Source: an uncultured Methanomicrobiales archaeon (GTDB taxonomy: Archaea > Halobacteriota > Methanomicrobia > Methanomicrobiales > Methanospirillaceae). From it: a DNA stretch of 64,000 nt. Below, piece after piece: positions 43,774-54,310 of this stretch. The notes under the pieces are model-generated. The model was not told the DNA's origin. It searched no databases and worked only from the letters and a program-made list of their open reading frames with translations. Where the stretch lies: the NCBI GenBank assembly GCA_903832665.1, contig CAILCG010000014.1, positions 310,001 through 374,000 of the forward strand. The letters run 5' to 3'. Position 1 is the first letter of the stretch; each line of letters begins with the position of its first letter. Made by a program: the position numbers and the translations under genes.

Positions 43774-46700
43774 TCAGGGGGATTGCTCTTCAAACCGGAA
43801 AATAAATTCCGCACCCTTATGAGTATTGACTTCGATCGCTGCCCTCACTGGTGCTTTGCAAGGAAATTCACAAGTTTCAGCCCAAGCGTCTTTGTTGTTG
43901 CGATGTCGAACCCCGGGGGAAGTCCGACGCCATTATCTGCGACCCGAAGGAGATACAGGCCGTCTTCTTTGGTGAACGAGACGCTGATCGTGCACGGGAC
44001 TTCTCCCCCGGTCTCACAGCGTGTTCCATCTGCCGGGAATGCGTACTTGAACGAGTTCGTGATGAGTTCGTTGACAACGAGTCCGGTGGGAGTTGCGCGA
44101 CCGATATCAAGCATAACACCGCTCGCCTCAACCACGGTCCTGACCGGTCGGGTCGTCCTGAATGAATTTGCGACCTGATCGATGAGCGTTGTCAGGTACA
44201 TTCCCATATCGACTTCATCGTACAGGTTTGTCCGGTAAAGCGTCTCGTGGACGAGCGCCATGCTCCGGGCCTGGTTCTGGAGATCCTGTTTGAGCAGTTT
44301 CCCGGCCGGTGAATCCTCGGTCGAGCCCTCCAGGCTGAGCAGAGAGATAAACGCAGTCAGGTTGTTCTTGACCCGGTGGTGGATCTCCGAGAGGAGAACT
44401 TCCTTTTCGGCAAGCGCCTTGTTAAGATCCTGCTCCCGCCGGCTGAGCTCCTCCAGGTTCTGGTGAAGTTCTTCTCCCGTCGAGGTCAGCTCCTCATTGA
44501 GGGCGTTAAGATCCTCGTTTTTTGCCATCAGTTCATTTTCTGCCTTCTTGATGGCCGTGATGTCGGCGCCGGTCGTGATGAAATACTCTCCAAATGGGAC
44601 ACTCGTAAACCGGAAATACCGGTCCAGGTTGGGGAAGAAATCATCATAAGCGTGCGGGACGCCTTCGGTCATAATCTTTTGTACGATCTTCTGGTAATGG
44701 CCGGTCGCGCCAGGCCCGAAGATCTCATCGGTCGTCTTACCCACGATCTCTTCCCGGGTCCTGCCCCAGGTCTTTAAGGTCGGGGGGTTCGCATCCACGA
44801 GCCTCCAGGTCACGATACGGCCCTCGGGGTCCCGTACGAGTTTCCAGAAGTGAACCTCCTCGGTCATGTTCATGAACAGGTTCCGGTACTTCTCCTCGCT
44901 CTCGCGCAGTGCGGCCTCTGCGAGCTTCAGGTCAGTCTGGTTCACTGCAGCGATCCCAATCCCGTAGATCTCACCGGCAGGGTTTCGCAGGGGTTCAAGA
45001 TAGAGGTCGAGGTATACCCGCCTGCCGTTGCTGGTGAGCCAGTTCTCCGCATGTGCATCCACCCCGGTTTCGAGCAACCGGCGTTTGAGGGGGGTGAGCC
45101 ATGCAACATCTTCCGGCGCGAAGAGATCTGCATCCTTCAGCCCGAGAATCTCGTCAGTTCACCGGGTCGTCTGATTATACGCCCACTGGTAGACAAGGTC
45201 CTTGTCCTGCAGGGCCACTGATACCGGGGCATTCCGGAGTGCAAGACGGAAACGTTCCTCGCTCTGCCATAGTTCCTCTTCAACTTTCTTGCGGTCGGTG
45301 ATATCATAATAGGTACAGATGATACGGTGAATCCCGCCATGAGCGTCCAGGATCGGCTCAGCGCTTACGAGCAGCCATTTCAGATCCGGGCCGGAGGGAG
45401 ACTTCATTGCCACGAGCTGGTTCTGCACCGCCCTTCTCGTGATGGCGGCTTTCCGCACCGGATGCTGATCCACGTCGAGCGGGGTGCCATCCTCGCCAAA
45501 CACCTGCCACCGCGCCCAATCCTGGCTGTTGACATTCAGGATATCGGCGTCCGCTGGAATGCCAAACATGCGGAGGAAGGATGCATTTACAATGGAGAAC
45601 GCTCCGTGTTCGTCAATGAGTGCCACCCCCGACAGGAGGTTCTCAGTCAGCACCCGGAACACCTCCTCACTCTCGCGCAGCTCTTCTTCTGCCTTCCTGC
45701 TGTCGGTGATATCCCGCACTACCGACACTGACCCGATGATTGTTCCGGAAGCATCCCTCACGGGATTCGAACTGACCTGCCGGTACCGTATCTCCCCTTT
45801 CACGGGCGTCCGGATCATCTCCTCCTGGTTCGTCACCTTCTCGCCCTTGAGAGCCCGCAAGGGCGGTGCTTCCTCAACCGGGCGGGGACTGCCATCCGGG
45901 CGACATACTTCCAGGCTCGCAGCAAATTTTTCTATATCGATTTTACTGGTCCCAAGCCCGAATTCCGCGAGCGCTGCCGGATTTGCAAGCATGAAATTTT
46001 TCTGCGTATCGGCATACCATACTTCATCGCTGATACTGCTGACAAGAGAGGACAGGCGGTCCCGTTCCCTCTGGATTTCGGTATGCAGGTTCTGGATCCG
46101 CTCTTCTGCATTCCTGCGTTCGGTGATGTCGGCTACCACTCCCGACATCCGGACTGCACAGCCATTACGGTCATACTGGACCCGGCCGAACGGGTTGATC
46201 CAATGAATACTCCCGTCAGGCCACCGCACCTGTGCCTCGAACGACACCCTGCCGGTCTTCATCGCGTGCTCCACCGCTTCGCGGGCCACCGCGTGGAATT
46301 CCGGCAGCATGTGCTGGATCGAGATTTCATACGACCACACCGGTACGGCCTCTGCAAACCCGAAGATCGGGTCGTGGCGGAGCGAATGGTCCGCAACTCC
46401 CGTCGCGATGTCGAACGACCAGGTACCGAGATCGGCTGCCTCCACCGCTATACGCGTCCGTTCCTCACTCTCGCACAGCGCCTCCTCCACCCGTTTCCGG
46501 TCGGTGATATCGATGTTGATGCCAAATTCCCGGATGGGTTGCTCCCTTTTGTCGTATACTGCTCCACCCCTGCAGTATATCCAGCCAATTTCTCCCGTGG
46601 GCCGCCGGAAACGATACTCGTATGCGAATGGCGTGTGCTGTTCAACTGCAGCGGCCTGCATCTTTTCAACGTTTTCGATATCATCCGGGTGAACCCGGGC

Positions 46701-48843
46701 CCGGAAATCCGCATACGAACGAACACTTCCCGGTTCAAGTCCGAAAATTGCTTCGAGTTCCGGTGTCCACTTCACTTCCCCGGTGAGGTGATTCCAGTCC
46801 CAGATCCCCACGTTCCCTGCGACCTGTGCCAGCCGGAGACGCTCCTCGCTCTCCCGGAGAGCGTCTTCCACCGTTCGCAGTTTCGTTGAATCGAAATAAT
46901 AACAGATAACCCCGTACTGTCCGTCAGGCAGGGTCATTCGGTGGAGTTCCCATTCGTAGGATTCGACAGTGACAAGATCGTGGCGCTGGCTGGTGAAGCG
47001 CGGGGCGTAGTACGGCTCACCGGTCTCGAGGGTGTGGCGGAAGGCGCCGATAATCGAACCGGCAACATCATCGGGCCAGAGGATATGCATGGCTTCATTG
47101 AAATCACGCCCGATCAGGGGCCTCACGTTCCGGAACGCACCTGCCTGCGAGCCGGCATTCATCATCGCAATACGGAACTGCGAATCAATGATGTAGATAC
47201 CGAACGGGGCACCCTCGATAAGTTCGGAGAGGGTCTGGGAGTTCCGGATGACCATCGCCTCCATCCGCTTCCGGTCGGTGATATTCTGCACCACGCCCAC
47301 GAGCCGGCGTACCTGTCCCGCTGAATCGACCGACGCCCGGCCGTGCTCCTCCAGCCAGATCACCTCTTCCCCACGGTTGTGGCGGTACGTGCTCACATAA
47401 CTGCTACCTGCAGCGATGGCTTTATCGACGAGCGACCGGTGCTGTTCCATTTCGTCCGGATGAATGAGACTGTAGCCCTCGTCGCTGTTCTTAAACCGTG
47501 ATGGAAGCCCCAGGACCGCCTCGGCATTCTCGGAGAAGGTAACCTTGAGCGTTTTCGGGTCGTATTCCCACGCAGTCATCCGGGCTGCATCCAGCGCGAG
47601 GCGCAACCACTCCTCATTTGCGCGGAGGGCCTCCTCGGCCAGATTCCGGTCGGTGATGTCCCGGATGATGCTGGTGCATACCCATGTTCCCGCAATATGC
47701 CGGCGGGATACTGTCAGCTCTGCCGGGAACGTGCCCCGGTCTTTACGCCGGGCTAGGATCTCAAGGGTTTTCGATGCGGGCAGGTCGCCATCCGGAGTTG
47801 TTGTGCTCCCCTCACATCTGACAGCGCCGGCATATTCCTCCGGAATTGCGAGATGAATAAACGACGATCCAATCGCTTCATCGCGGGAATACCCAAACAT
47901 CTTCTCCGCGGCCCCGTTCCAGACGATCACCCGGTCCGTTGCTTCGAAGACAACGATGGCATCGGTTGCAGCTTCGACAAGCGCCTGGTACCCGGCTTCG
48001 GCGTTGCTGAAAAATACCCCGAGCATCTCTTCCAGGGACAGGCCCCGGTTCCGCCCGATCCTGCCAGCTGTGATAACGGCATACAGGGCAAAACCGGCGC
48101 CTATGTACTGCATACCCCTGCTGATCCATTTGACCGGGCTTCCCAGGGTGGGAATGATGAGAGCGGCGACCAGGCCGATGGCAAGTACCGCGAGCGAAAC
48201 CGCATACCAGAAGAAAAAATCCTCTCGCTTCAGGGTAAAAATGCGGAAGAGGACGAGAGATGCAATCAGGAGGAGTGCGATTGCATTGCTGAGAATAACC
48301 TGCCTCAGGACAGTCGGCCCGGCACCGGCGATAAAAAAAGGGAGGGAGCGATCCCGCGATGAGCAATCCGATGCATACGGCAACAAAGATGACGATGCCG
48401 GCAGTGACCATTGTGATCGTTCCTGAAGGCCCCGGCGTTACGGGCGATTTAATTCCGGTGAATGTCAGCAGGGCGCTGGCCAGGTAAAAGACCGCGCTCA
48501 CAAAGATGCACACGTTATACGCCGCAACACTGATGTTGGATCCGCCCGGCAAACCGATGAGCCAGCCGGCGGCAATTGAGCCGAGCCCGAAGATCATCAT
48601 ACCGGATCCCAGCATAAGGAGACCAGTCGACCCGATGGACCGGTAACTCCGGAATGCAATTATCGTGATGACGAGAGGAATAATCCCGATGAATACCGTG
48701 TTGAGGATCGGGAGCAGGAACGGAGGTTCCGTTCCGGTCCGGATATCCAGGATAGAGAATATGATGATAAGAATCAGGGAAAACGGCAGGAGTGCGAGGC
48801 TCGCGCACTTCCGACTATCGAGATTCACGTGTGCGGTACTCAT
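43774..48843 (-). pseudogene. nine-PAS membrane histidine kinase, interrupted at three sites
   Basis: One original reading frame of ~1690 residues. Order: seven to eight membrane helices (~1-270), then nine PAS/PAC units, each ended by a DITDR(K/R)-like linker, then a coiled coil, HisKA_2 (SEIHHRVKNNLTAFISLLSL) and HATPase (NELITNSFKYAFP, RVADNGVGLPP). Breaks: an extra base in an A7 run at 48333-48339 in the membrane part; an in-frame TGA at 45159-45161 in PAS 8 (YNQTTR-stop-TDEILGL); a missing base at ~43847 (KHQ|RAAIEV), restoring an end at 43774. The mix of indels and a nonsense codon suggests either true decay or a poor sequence. Multi-PAS kinases are common in Methanoregula-like genomes. 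Confidence 0.85.
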
Positions 48844-49020
48844 GGGAGGTTCACCGGAAAATCCAAATGTTTGCCTTGTAGAGGGAAGGAATACGGTGAT
48901 TCGCCGTTTTTCTCCGCTGCTATGAATTAAGATTCATACGTACGGGGATAAATGTGCTGTTTTTATTTTTTTTGACACAAAACAAAGACTGCGAGGGATC
49001 GCGACAAAAAGGGGGGAAGA

Positions 49021-49262
49021 AAGAACCCCTCTGCGGGCCCCGTTTCCCAAATTCAGTTCCGGGAAAGCCAGTAAAACCGCCGGTTTCCGGCCCTGCGGAT
49101 AATTCCCCGGGATATCGCCCCGCTTGCCAAAATACGAGCGGAAACGCTCCCTCCGGATGCCCGCCAATGGGCTTTAAAGCGGGGCATTTTTCACTGCGTA
49201 ATTTAACATATCCGAGCCCCGTAATCCCTGCCGGAATCGCAATAGAGAGATCATTTTTTTGG
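49021..49262 (+). repeat. dispersed repeat R1, copy 3
   Basis: Begins AAGAACCCCTCTGCGGGCCC and contains AAAATACGAGCGGAAACG, CCAATGGGCTTTAAAGCGGG, CACTGCGTAATTTAACATAT and CCCTGCCGGAATCGCAATAG. It lies between the divergent kinase and kup genes, the kup ATG following about 75 bases later. No ORF is conserved across the copies. Confidence 0.85.
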
Positions 49263-49335
49263 ATAAGAGATCCTGGAGACTTTCGGGTATGAAATCCAAA
49301 AGGTTTACCCGGTCTCCCCTCCCAGACTATAGGTA

Positions 49336-51150
49336 ATGGGCGATACGAGAACCCCTTCTTCGAAAATTATCAAATCGCTCGGCCTGGTCTTTGGGGATAT
49401 CGGTACGAGCCCGATCTACACGGTCGGTGCGATCCTGCTCTTCCTGATGCCAACGGTCCGGAACATCTTCGGGCTCCTCTCGTTGGTGACCTGGACGCTG
49501 CTTGTCATCATCACTCTCCAGTATATCTGGCTCGCGATGACACTCTCCGACAAAGGCGAAGGGGGGACGATCGTGCTCAAGACGATCCTCGACTCCCTGT
49601 TGAAACCCGGTATCGCGGTCTCGGTCGTATCGGTGCTCACGATCATCGGGATCGCGCTCTTCATCGGGGACGGCGTCATCACGCCCGCCATCAGTATCCT
49701 CTCGGCAGTCGAAGGCATCCTGCTGATCCCCGGGTTTGAAGAGACCAGCCAGATGGGTATTCTCCTCCTCGCAGCCCTCATCGCGATCGGCCTCTTCCTC
49801 TTCCAGCGACGGGGGACGGACCGCGTGGCCTGGGCCTTTGGCCCGGTGATGGTGGTCTGGTTCGCGGCTCTCGCGGTGACTGGTATCATCTCGATCATCG
49901 GGGCCCCGCAGGTGCTCTGGGCGTTGAGCCCGGTCTACGCGGTTACATTCCTTCTTGAAAACGGCTGGGCCTCGCTCATTGTCATGTCGGCCGTGATCCT
50001 CTGCGTTACCGGTGGAGAGGCGCTCTACGCGGACATGGGCCACCTGGGCCGGGATCCGATCAAGAAGGGCTGGATCGTGGTCTTCCCGGCGCTCGTGCTC
50101 AGCTATCTCGGGCAAGGAGCGTACGTCCTCCAGACGGGCACTACCCACAATGTGCTCTTTGCGATGATCAACAACATCTGCCCGCTCATCCTGGTCCCCT
50201 TCCTCATCCTGAGCATCTGTGCCACGGTGATCGCATCGCAGGCCATGATCTCGGGCATGTTCTCGATCGTGTACCAGGGCATGACCACGCGGATCTTTCC
50301 CAAGATGAAGATCGATTATACGTCTCCCGAGCTCCGCTCCCAGATCTACATTGACGCCGTCAACTGGATGATGCTCGTCGCAGTGCTGGTGGTCATGTTC
50401 GAGTTCCGGTCTTCCGAGAACCTGGCGTCCGCGTACGGTCTCGCTGTATCAGGCTCGATGCTGATCTCCGCAGTCATGATGACCATCATCTTCTTCCTGA
50501 TGAGGGATCCGATCAAGTTCTGCTGCGCAGGAGCCCTCATCGTACTTGACTTTTTCTTCTTCCTTGCAACCCTGATGAAGATCCCGCATGGCGCGTACTT
50601 CTCGTTCATCCTGGCCGCAATCCCGCTCATCCTCACCATTGCCTACATCCGGGGGCAGGACCGGCTCCACGAACTCCTGCAACCCATCCGCCTGGAAGAG
50701 TTCCTGCCGAGATTTGAACAGGGGTATGCCTCGCTCAACAAGATTAAGGGGACAGCGCTCTACTTCATCAGCGATATCCACAGCCTCTCTCCCTATGTAG
50801 GCCAGATCTTTTTCCAGAACGAGATCATGTACGAGAACAATGTCCTGGTCAGCATCCGGATCACCGAGAAACCGTTCGGGGTGGAGACCCACCTCGACCC
50901 GAACCTTGCCACCGGGCTGCAGCTCTTCACGGTCGAGACCGGGTATATGGAAGTGATCGATATCGTTGCGCTCCTGGAGAGCAGGGGCATCTCGGAGAAG
51001 ACCATATTCTATGGGATCGAGACGATCGTAAGCGACCAGTTCATCTGGAAACTGTACGGGATCATCAAGAAGGTCTCCCCGCCGTTTGTCCAGTTCTATA
51101 CCCTGCCTGCAGAAAAGATGCACGGCGTCGTTACCCGGGTCGTGATGTGA
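49336..51150 (+). CDS. kup: KUP/HAK-family potassium uptake protein
   Basis: Proton-coupled K+ importer; 604 residues. The family start SLGLVFGDIGTSPIYTVG, then LSDKGEGGTIVLKTI, GDGVITPAISILSAVEG and EALYADMGHLGRDPI are all clear. Twelve helices cover ~1-430, followed by a soluble tail (~440-604) with strands such as TALYFISDIHS and NNVLVSIRITEKPFG. ATG 49336 follows a short GTAATG context with no strong ribosome site. It stands alone, divergent from the large kinase. Confidence 0.94.
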   Translation: MGDTRTPSSKIIKSLGLVFGDIGTSPIYTVGAILLFLMPTVRNIFGLLSLVTWTLLVIITLQYIWLAMTLSDKGEGGTIVLKTILDSLLKPGIAVSVVSVLTIIGIALFIGDGVITPAISILSAVEGILLIPGFEETSQMGILLLAALIAIGLFLFQRRGTDRVAWAFGPVMVVWFAALAVTGIISIIGAPQVLWALSPVYAVTFLLENGWASLIVMSAVILCVTGGEALYADMGHLGRDPIKKGWIVVFPALVLSYLGQGAYVLQTGTTHNVLFAMINNICPLILVPFLILSICATVIASQAMISGMFSIVYQGMTTRIFPKMKIDYTSPELRSQIYIDAVNWMMLVAVLVVMFEFRSSENLASAYGLAVSGSMLISAVMMTIIFFLMRDPIKFCCAGALIVLDFFFFLATLMKIPHGAYFSFILAAIPLILTIAYIRGQDRLHELLQPIRLEEFLPRFEQGYASLNKIKGTALYFISDIHSLSPYVGQIFFQNEIMYENNVLVSIRITEKPFGVETHLDPNLATGLQLFTVETGYMEVIDIVALLESRGISEKTIFYGIETIVSDQFIWKLYGIIKKVSPPFVQFYTLPAEKMHGVVTRVVM

Positions 51151-51216
51151 CGCCGGGAAACGTCAACCGGGCCGGAACGGGTACCAGATTTTTTATCGGA
51201 CGAATCCGGTAATTTC

Positions 51217-51729
51217 TCAATCATCGGTCCCGGGATATCCATCGGGCTCCGAATACATGTCGTCGGATAGAGATTCGTCTTCATAATCGCAAAAATAGTT
51301 GCCATGGGCCTCGTGTTCCAGTTCGCGGATAAAGGCGTTGAGTTTCGATACCGGCACGATAGGGACCCCTTCGAAGACATGGATCTCCTCTTCAATGAGC
51401 GCAACGATGAGGGGAATCGCATTCTCGCCAGTGACGTTCTCGTAAAACACGGTTCGTTCCTTGTGCTGGAGGATCGCCTACTTCAATGCTGATAACCGGT
51501 ACCGGTTGCCTGCCCATTTCTTGCATTCGATCAAAAACGTCTGGCTGTCTCTCTTTGCAATCACATCGTACTGCCGGCGTTTTTTCTGAAAGGTCTTGAC
51601 GGTATTTACCCGGACCTGGAAATCATTTTTTTCAAAGATGAATGCCGCCAGCCGTTCAAAATTCTGCCAGACCGATTCGGTGGATACGGTCTCCAGGTCA
51701 TCAATGTCGTGGATATCTTCAAATTCCAT
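51217..51729 (-). pseudogene. Mrr-like restriction endonuclease-fold protein with in-frame TAG
   Basis: A PDDEXK-fold protein of 170 codons. The N-terminal nuclease part has RRQYDVIAKRD and FLIECKKWAGNRYRLSALK, i.e. the D...(E)CK catalytic set. After one TAG codon (51478-51480) the same frame goes on with AILQHKERTVFYENVTGENA and PLIVALIEEEIHVFEGVPIV, which fits as the continuation: a glutamine (CAG) is likely at the TAG. So it is a nonsense mutation, a base error, or readthrough. ATG 51729 (MEFEDIHDIDDLE) is favoured over a longer start at 51792. Confidence 0.75.
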
Positions 51730-52063
51730 GGTGGGCGATGTCCCTAAGGTTACGGATTTTTTTGATATCAAATCTGGTAACCGGGCAATCACCCTGGCTC
51801 GATATTGATCCTGGAGTGATGCTGAATCCAGAAGGGAGACGGAGATTTTTTTTTAGAGGTCCCGATGTCAGCAGGAACCTCAACCACCCTCATGCAGTCA
51901 GACATCCCTTCAAAAAACCGGAACCGGATCTCCCCGGTGCGATGACCTGGCGATCGCGAACGATGGTGTGAGTGTGAGCATCAGTACATAAGTGCGGCCA
52001 CTGCCAGCGATCTGAGTACCATCGTCATCTTTTTATCCCGACCCGCCATCATCAGAGATTAAC
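51730..52063. other. intergenic region between divergent genes
   Basis: No gene is supported in this ~330-base stretch. A T9 run at 51848-51856 and GC-rich segments are present; no clear TATA box was found for the rightward gene. Confidence 0.35.
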
Positions 52064-52291
52064 GTGAATGCTATGAAGATTGGAGAGAAGAATGTTGGCA
52101 TGATCGACCGCGTGGTCAGGATCATTATCGGGATTGTACTGATAGGAGTATTTGCATTGAACATGGTCGCAGCACCATGGTCATATCTCGTGGTGCTTAT
52201 CGGGCTGGTTGCACTCGTCACCGGAGCCCTCGGGACCTGTGGATTGTATTCACTCCTTGGCATGAACACATTGGGAAAATCGTCCAAATAA
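52064..52291 (+). CDS. DUF2892 (YgaP-like) small membrane protein
   Basis: A 75-residue inner-membrane protein: MKIGEKNVGMIDRVVRIIIG, helix LIGVFALNMVAAPWSYLVVL with a second helix, and CGLYSLLGMNTLGK, a typical DUF2892 end with one Cys. Relatives are fused to rhodanese domains, which ties the family to sulfur transfer. The start may be GTG 52064 or ATG 52073. The DUF4405-like gene follows 50 bases downstream. Confidence 0.86.
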   Translation: MNAMKIGEKNVGMIDRVVRIIIGIVLIGVFALNMVAAPWSYLVVLIGLVALVTGALGTCGLYSLLGMNTLGKSSK

Positions 52292-52341
52292 AGGTCTGGT
52301 CAGGGAATTACCATGAGGGCTCCTTCAGCAAGGATTGGTTT

Positions 52342-52626
52342 ATGAAACGCATTACCCAAAACGCGATAGTCGATATCGGCTGCCTGGTCACCTTCATCCC
52401 GTCGCTTATCACGGGTCTGGTACTTTATGTCTTTCTCCCGGAAGGCAGCGGAAAGTCGGCAAGTTACCTGGGCATCATCCGGACCCAGTGGATCACCATG
52501 CACAATTATACGAGCTTGGCGTTTGCCGCCCTGCTCATTCTGCACCTGCTCCTGCATGTGAAATTTTTCCGGAACATCGGGAATTGTCTCTCGACCGTAG
52601 ATAAGAAATCCTGTGAAGCGGAGTAG
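52342..52626 (+). CDS. DUF4405-like membrane protein
   Basis: A 94-residue protein with an N-terminal helix (IVDIGCLVTFIPSLITGLVL), the loop RTQWITMHNYTSLAFAALLI and HLLLHVKFFRNI. The two histidine-bearing helices resemble the small cytochrome-b-like DUF4405 family, which may bind haem; the archaeon may use them for another purpose. ATG 52342 (MKRITQNAIVD) is chosen as the family-like start. Confidence 0.78.
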   Translation: MKRITQNAIVDIGCLVTFIPSLITGLVLYVFLPEGSGKSASYLGIIRTQWITMHNYTSLAFAALLILHLLLHVKFFRNIGNCLSTVDKKSCEAE

Positions 52627-52807
52627 TGATCATTTCCTTTGCAAATTATTTTTGCAGAAAGATTCTGGCGGGATTGCCTGAGAAAAGTGAGACCGGGATC
52701 CTACGGCGTGCAAGTTCTTTTTTTTAAATTCTCACGGTTGCCGGTAACCGTCAATGCTCCTGGCGACCCCGGACAAAAAAGAATGCCCCTCTTAAGCAGG
52801 GGACCCT

Positions 52808-53605
52808 TCACGAGGCCAGTGCAACGCCCTGATCCAGGACAGAATAATACCGGACATAACGTCCTTCGTGCACTTCCGTAACCATGCCTTCTGTGATCAG
52901 CCTCTGCATCCACCGCGTGACCGAAGGCCCGGCAAGTCCCAGGTGATCGGCGATCTCGCCCCGGGTAATCCCGGGGTTTTGCGCAACGAGCGAGATGATG
53001 TTGTGGGACGTCGGGTACTTCTGGAACAGGATCTGCTGCTGGTCCGCATGGGCATACCGGCCATGATTCTCGAAGAAATGATGCGCCCCGCCCTGTTCGA
53101 TACAGGCGATCTTTCCCATGCGTACCAGGTACGAGATATGATAGCGTAACGTGTGCAGGTTAATGCCCGTCAGGGAGACAAGAGCCGGGGCATCAATTCC
53201 CGGATTCATAAGAATCGTGGAGTAGATCCGGAGTCTCTTCTCCTGTTCGAGAATATTTTTTCCGGTAAGGCGCCGGTAGCCGTGGAACCGTATCCTTCCG
53301 ACTTTGCTGTTCCAGTCAAAGGGATCGCGACTGAGTTCCTGCTGAACACAGGACCGGGCGGATTGTTCCTGTCCGTGGCGGGCGGCCTGGGGCATAGGTC
53401 CGGGTCCATGCATCCCGGTATCAGGAATCATTCCGGTGCCGGAACCGGACGCGACCCCTCCCCCATAACGATAGGCATGTCCCATCCCGCCTCTGACCGG
53501 GGACGGGTCTGTAATGCCCGGGCTTGCGCTTTCACCAGATGGTGTGAGCGGCAGCGCAACCAGCGCCAGCATGAGAAGTGCAAGGATAACGAGTCCCGGT
53601 TTCAT
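52808..53605 (-). CDS. membrane-anchored winged-helix transcription regulator
   Basis: A 265-residue protein with one N-terminal hydrophobic segment (GLVILALLMLALVALPLTPS), a Gly/Pro-rich spacer and two winged-helix domains. The first is IYSTILMNPGIDAPALVSLT with GINLHTLRYHISYLVRMGKI (~140-195). The second is HNIISLVAQNPGITRGEIAD with GLAGPSVTRWMQRLITEGMV (~215-260). Such membrane HTH proteins are frequent in Methanomicrobia. ATG 53605 is ~26 bases after a TATA box, so the transcript would be almost leaderless. It is divergent from the secreted Cys-rich protein gene. Confidence 0.85.
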   Translation of the reverse strand: MKPGLVILALLMLALVALPLTPSGESASPGITDPSPVRGGMGHAYRYGGGVASGSGTGMIPDTGMHGPGPMPQAARHGQEQSARSCVQQELSRDPFDWNSKVGRIRFHGYRRLTGKNILEQEKRLRIYSTILMNPGIDAPALVSLTGINLHTLRYHISYLVRMGKIACIEQGGAHHFFENHGRYAHADQQQILFQKYPTSHNIISLVAQNPGITRGEIADHLGLAGPSVTRWMQRLITEGMVTEVHEGRYVRYYSVLDQGVALAS

Positions 53606-53630
53606 CCTGCTCAGTGCATGGTACAGGGGA

Positions 53631-53657
53631 ATTATATAATGCTGCAGAATGCTGCAA
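53631..53657 (-). promoter_or_regulatory. TATA box and tandem TGCAGCATT sites of the membrane HTH gene
   Basis: Read leftward: two direct copies of (T/C)TGCAGCATT (53638-53657) run straight into ATTATATAAT (53631-53640). A protein bound to the pair next to the TATA box would be placed to aid or block TBP. The site may be autoregulatory. Confidence 0.5.
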
Positions 53658-53816
53658 ATAGCCACTCTTTTTCCAATTCAGGCGTGAAATTGCGACATGT
53701 AGCTGCCGCTCCGGGAAATCGTTTATTACGGGCTGCTGACCTAGGATGCAGGACCGGCCAGATAACGGAACAAAAAAATCCGCCAGGGCCGGCAACCACA
53801 AAGGAGGCTAAAAACC

Positions 53817-54146
53817 ATGTATAAAAAGATCCTGATTTGTGCGGTCATCGCACTCATCCTCGTCCCTGCCGCCGTACTGGCAGCAGGACCCGGGGGGAAC
53901 AGCAATGGTGCAGCATCCGGACAGGGACAGTGCCTGCAGGATGGACAGAACTGTATGAACCAGTCAGCTCAGCAGGGTACCGGTGCCCAGGAACAGTACC
54001 GCCACGGGATGGGACAAAACGGTGCAAAGGGCACAGCCGGGGCCCAGTGTTCCGGTGACGGCCAGTGCACGGGTGAACAGAAACAGACCCGCTCGATGCT
54101 TCGTCTCCATGACGGATCCTGCGGGGGCTGCAAAAACACCCCGTGA
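53817..54146 (+). CDS. small secreted Gly/Gln/Cys-rich protein
   Basis: A 109-residue protein with a clear signal peptide (ILICAVIALILVPAAVLAAG) and a low-complexity mature part rich in Gly, Gln, Asn and Cys (GQCLQDGQNCMNQSA, GAQCSGDGQCTGEQ) ending DGSCGGCKNTP. The family is not recognised. Even-numbered Cys suggest disulfides or metal binding outside the cell. AAAGGAGGC precedes the start. Divergent from the membrane HTH gene, whose spacer also holds GMGH and GPGPM-type repeats. Confidence 0.72.
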   Translation: MYKKILICAVIALILVPAAVLAAGPGGNSNGAASGQGQCLQDGQNCMNQSAQQGTGAQEQYRHGMGQNGAKGTAGAQCSGDGQCTGEQKQTRSMLRLHDGSCGGCKNTP

Positions 54147-54260
54147 TTAAATCGTAATCTCAGAACCGGACACCAGGTCCGGTCACTTTTTTTGCTTTTA
54201 GCCGGGAATCGTGCAGTTTTTCCAGACTTTCTGCAAGTCACTGTGGATCTATCTCAACAG

Positions 54261-54276
54261 TTATTACTCACATGCG
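54261..54276. promoter_or_regulatory. operator-like motif, site 1
   Basis: TTATTACTCACATGCG matches one half of the palindrome TTACTCATATGAGTAA seen at the sites near 56.8 and 57.9 kb. It lies ~35 bases before the lipoprotein start at 54311. Confidence 0.4.
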
Positions 54277-54310
54277 CCAATTATCGCCCATCCTCATGTG
54301 GGGTGGAACT

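Noticed and set aside
45159-45161. Selenocysteine at the in-frame TGA of the large kinase
   Set aside because: No Cys is expected at this PAS position, no nearby SECIS-like element was seen, and Methanomicrobiales are not known to use selenocysteine.
49327-50148. 273-codon Asp/Arg/Glu-rich frame opposite kup
   Set aside because: Extreme composition and full overlap with kup show that it is a shadow frame.
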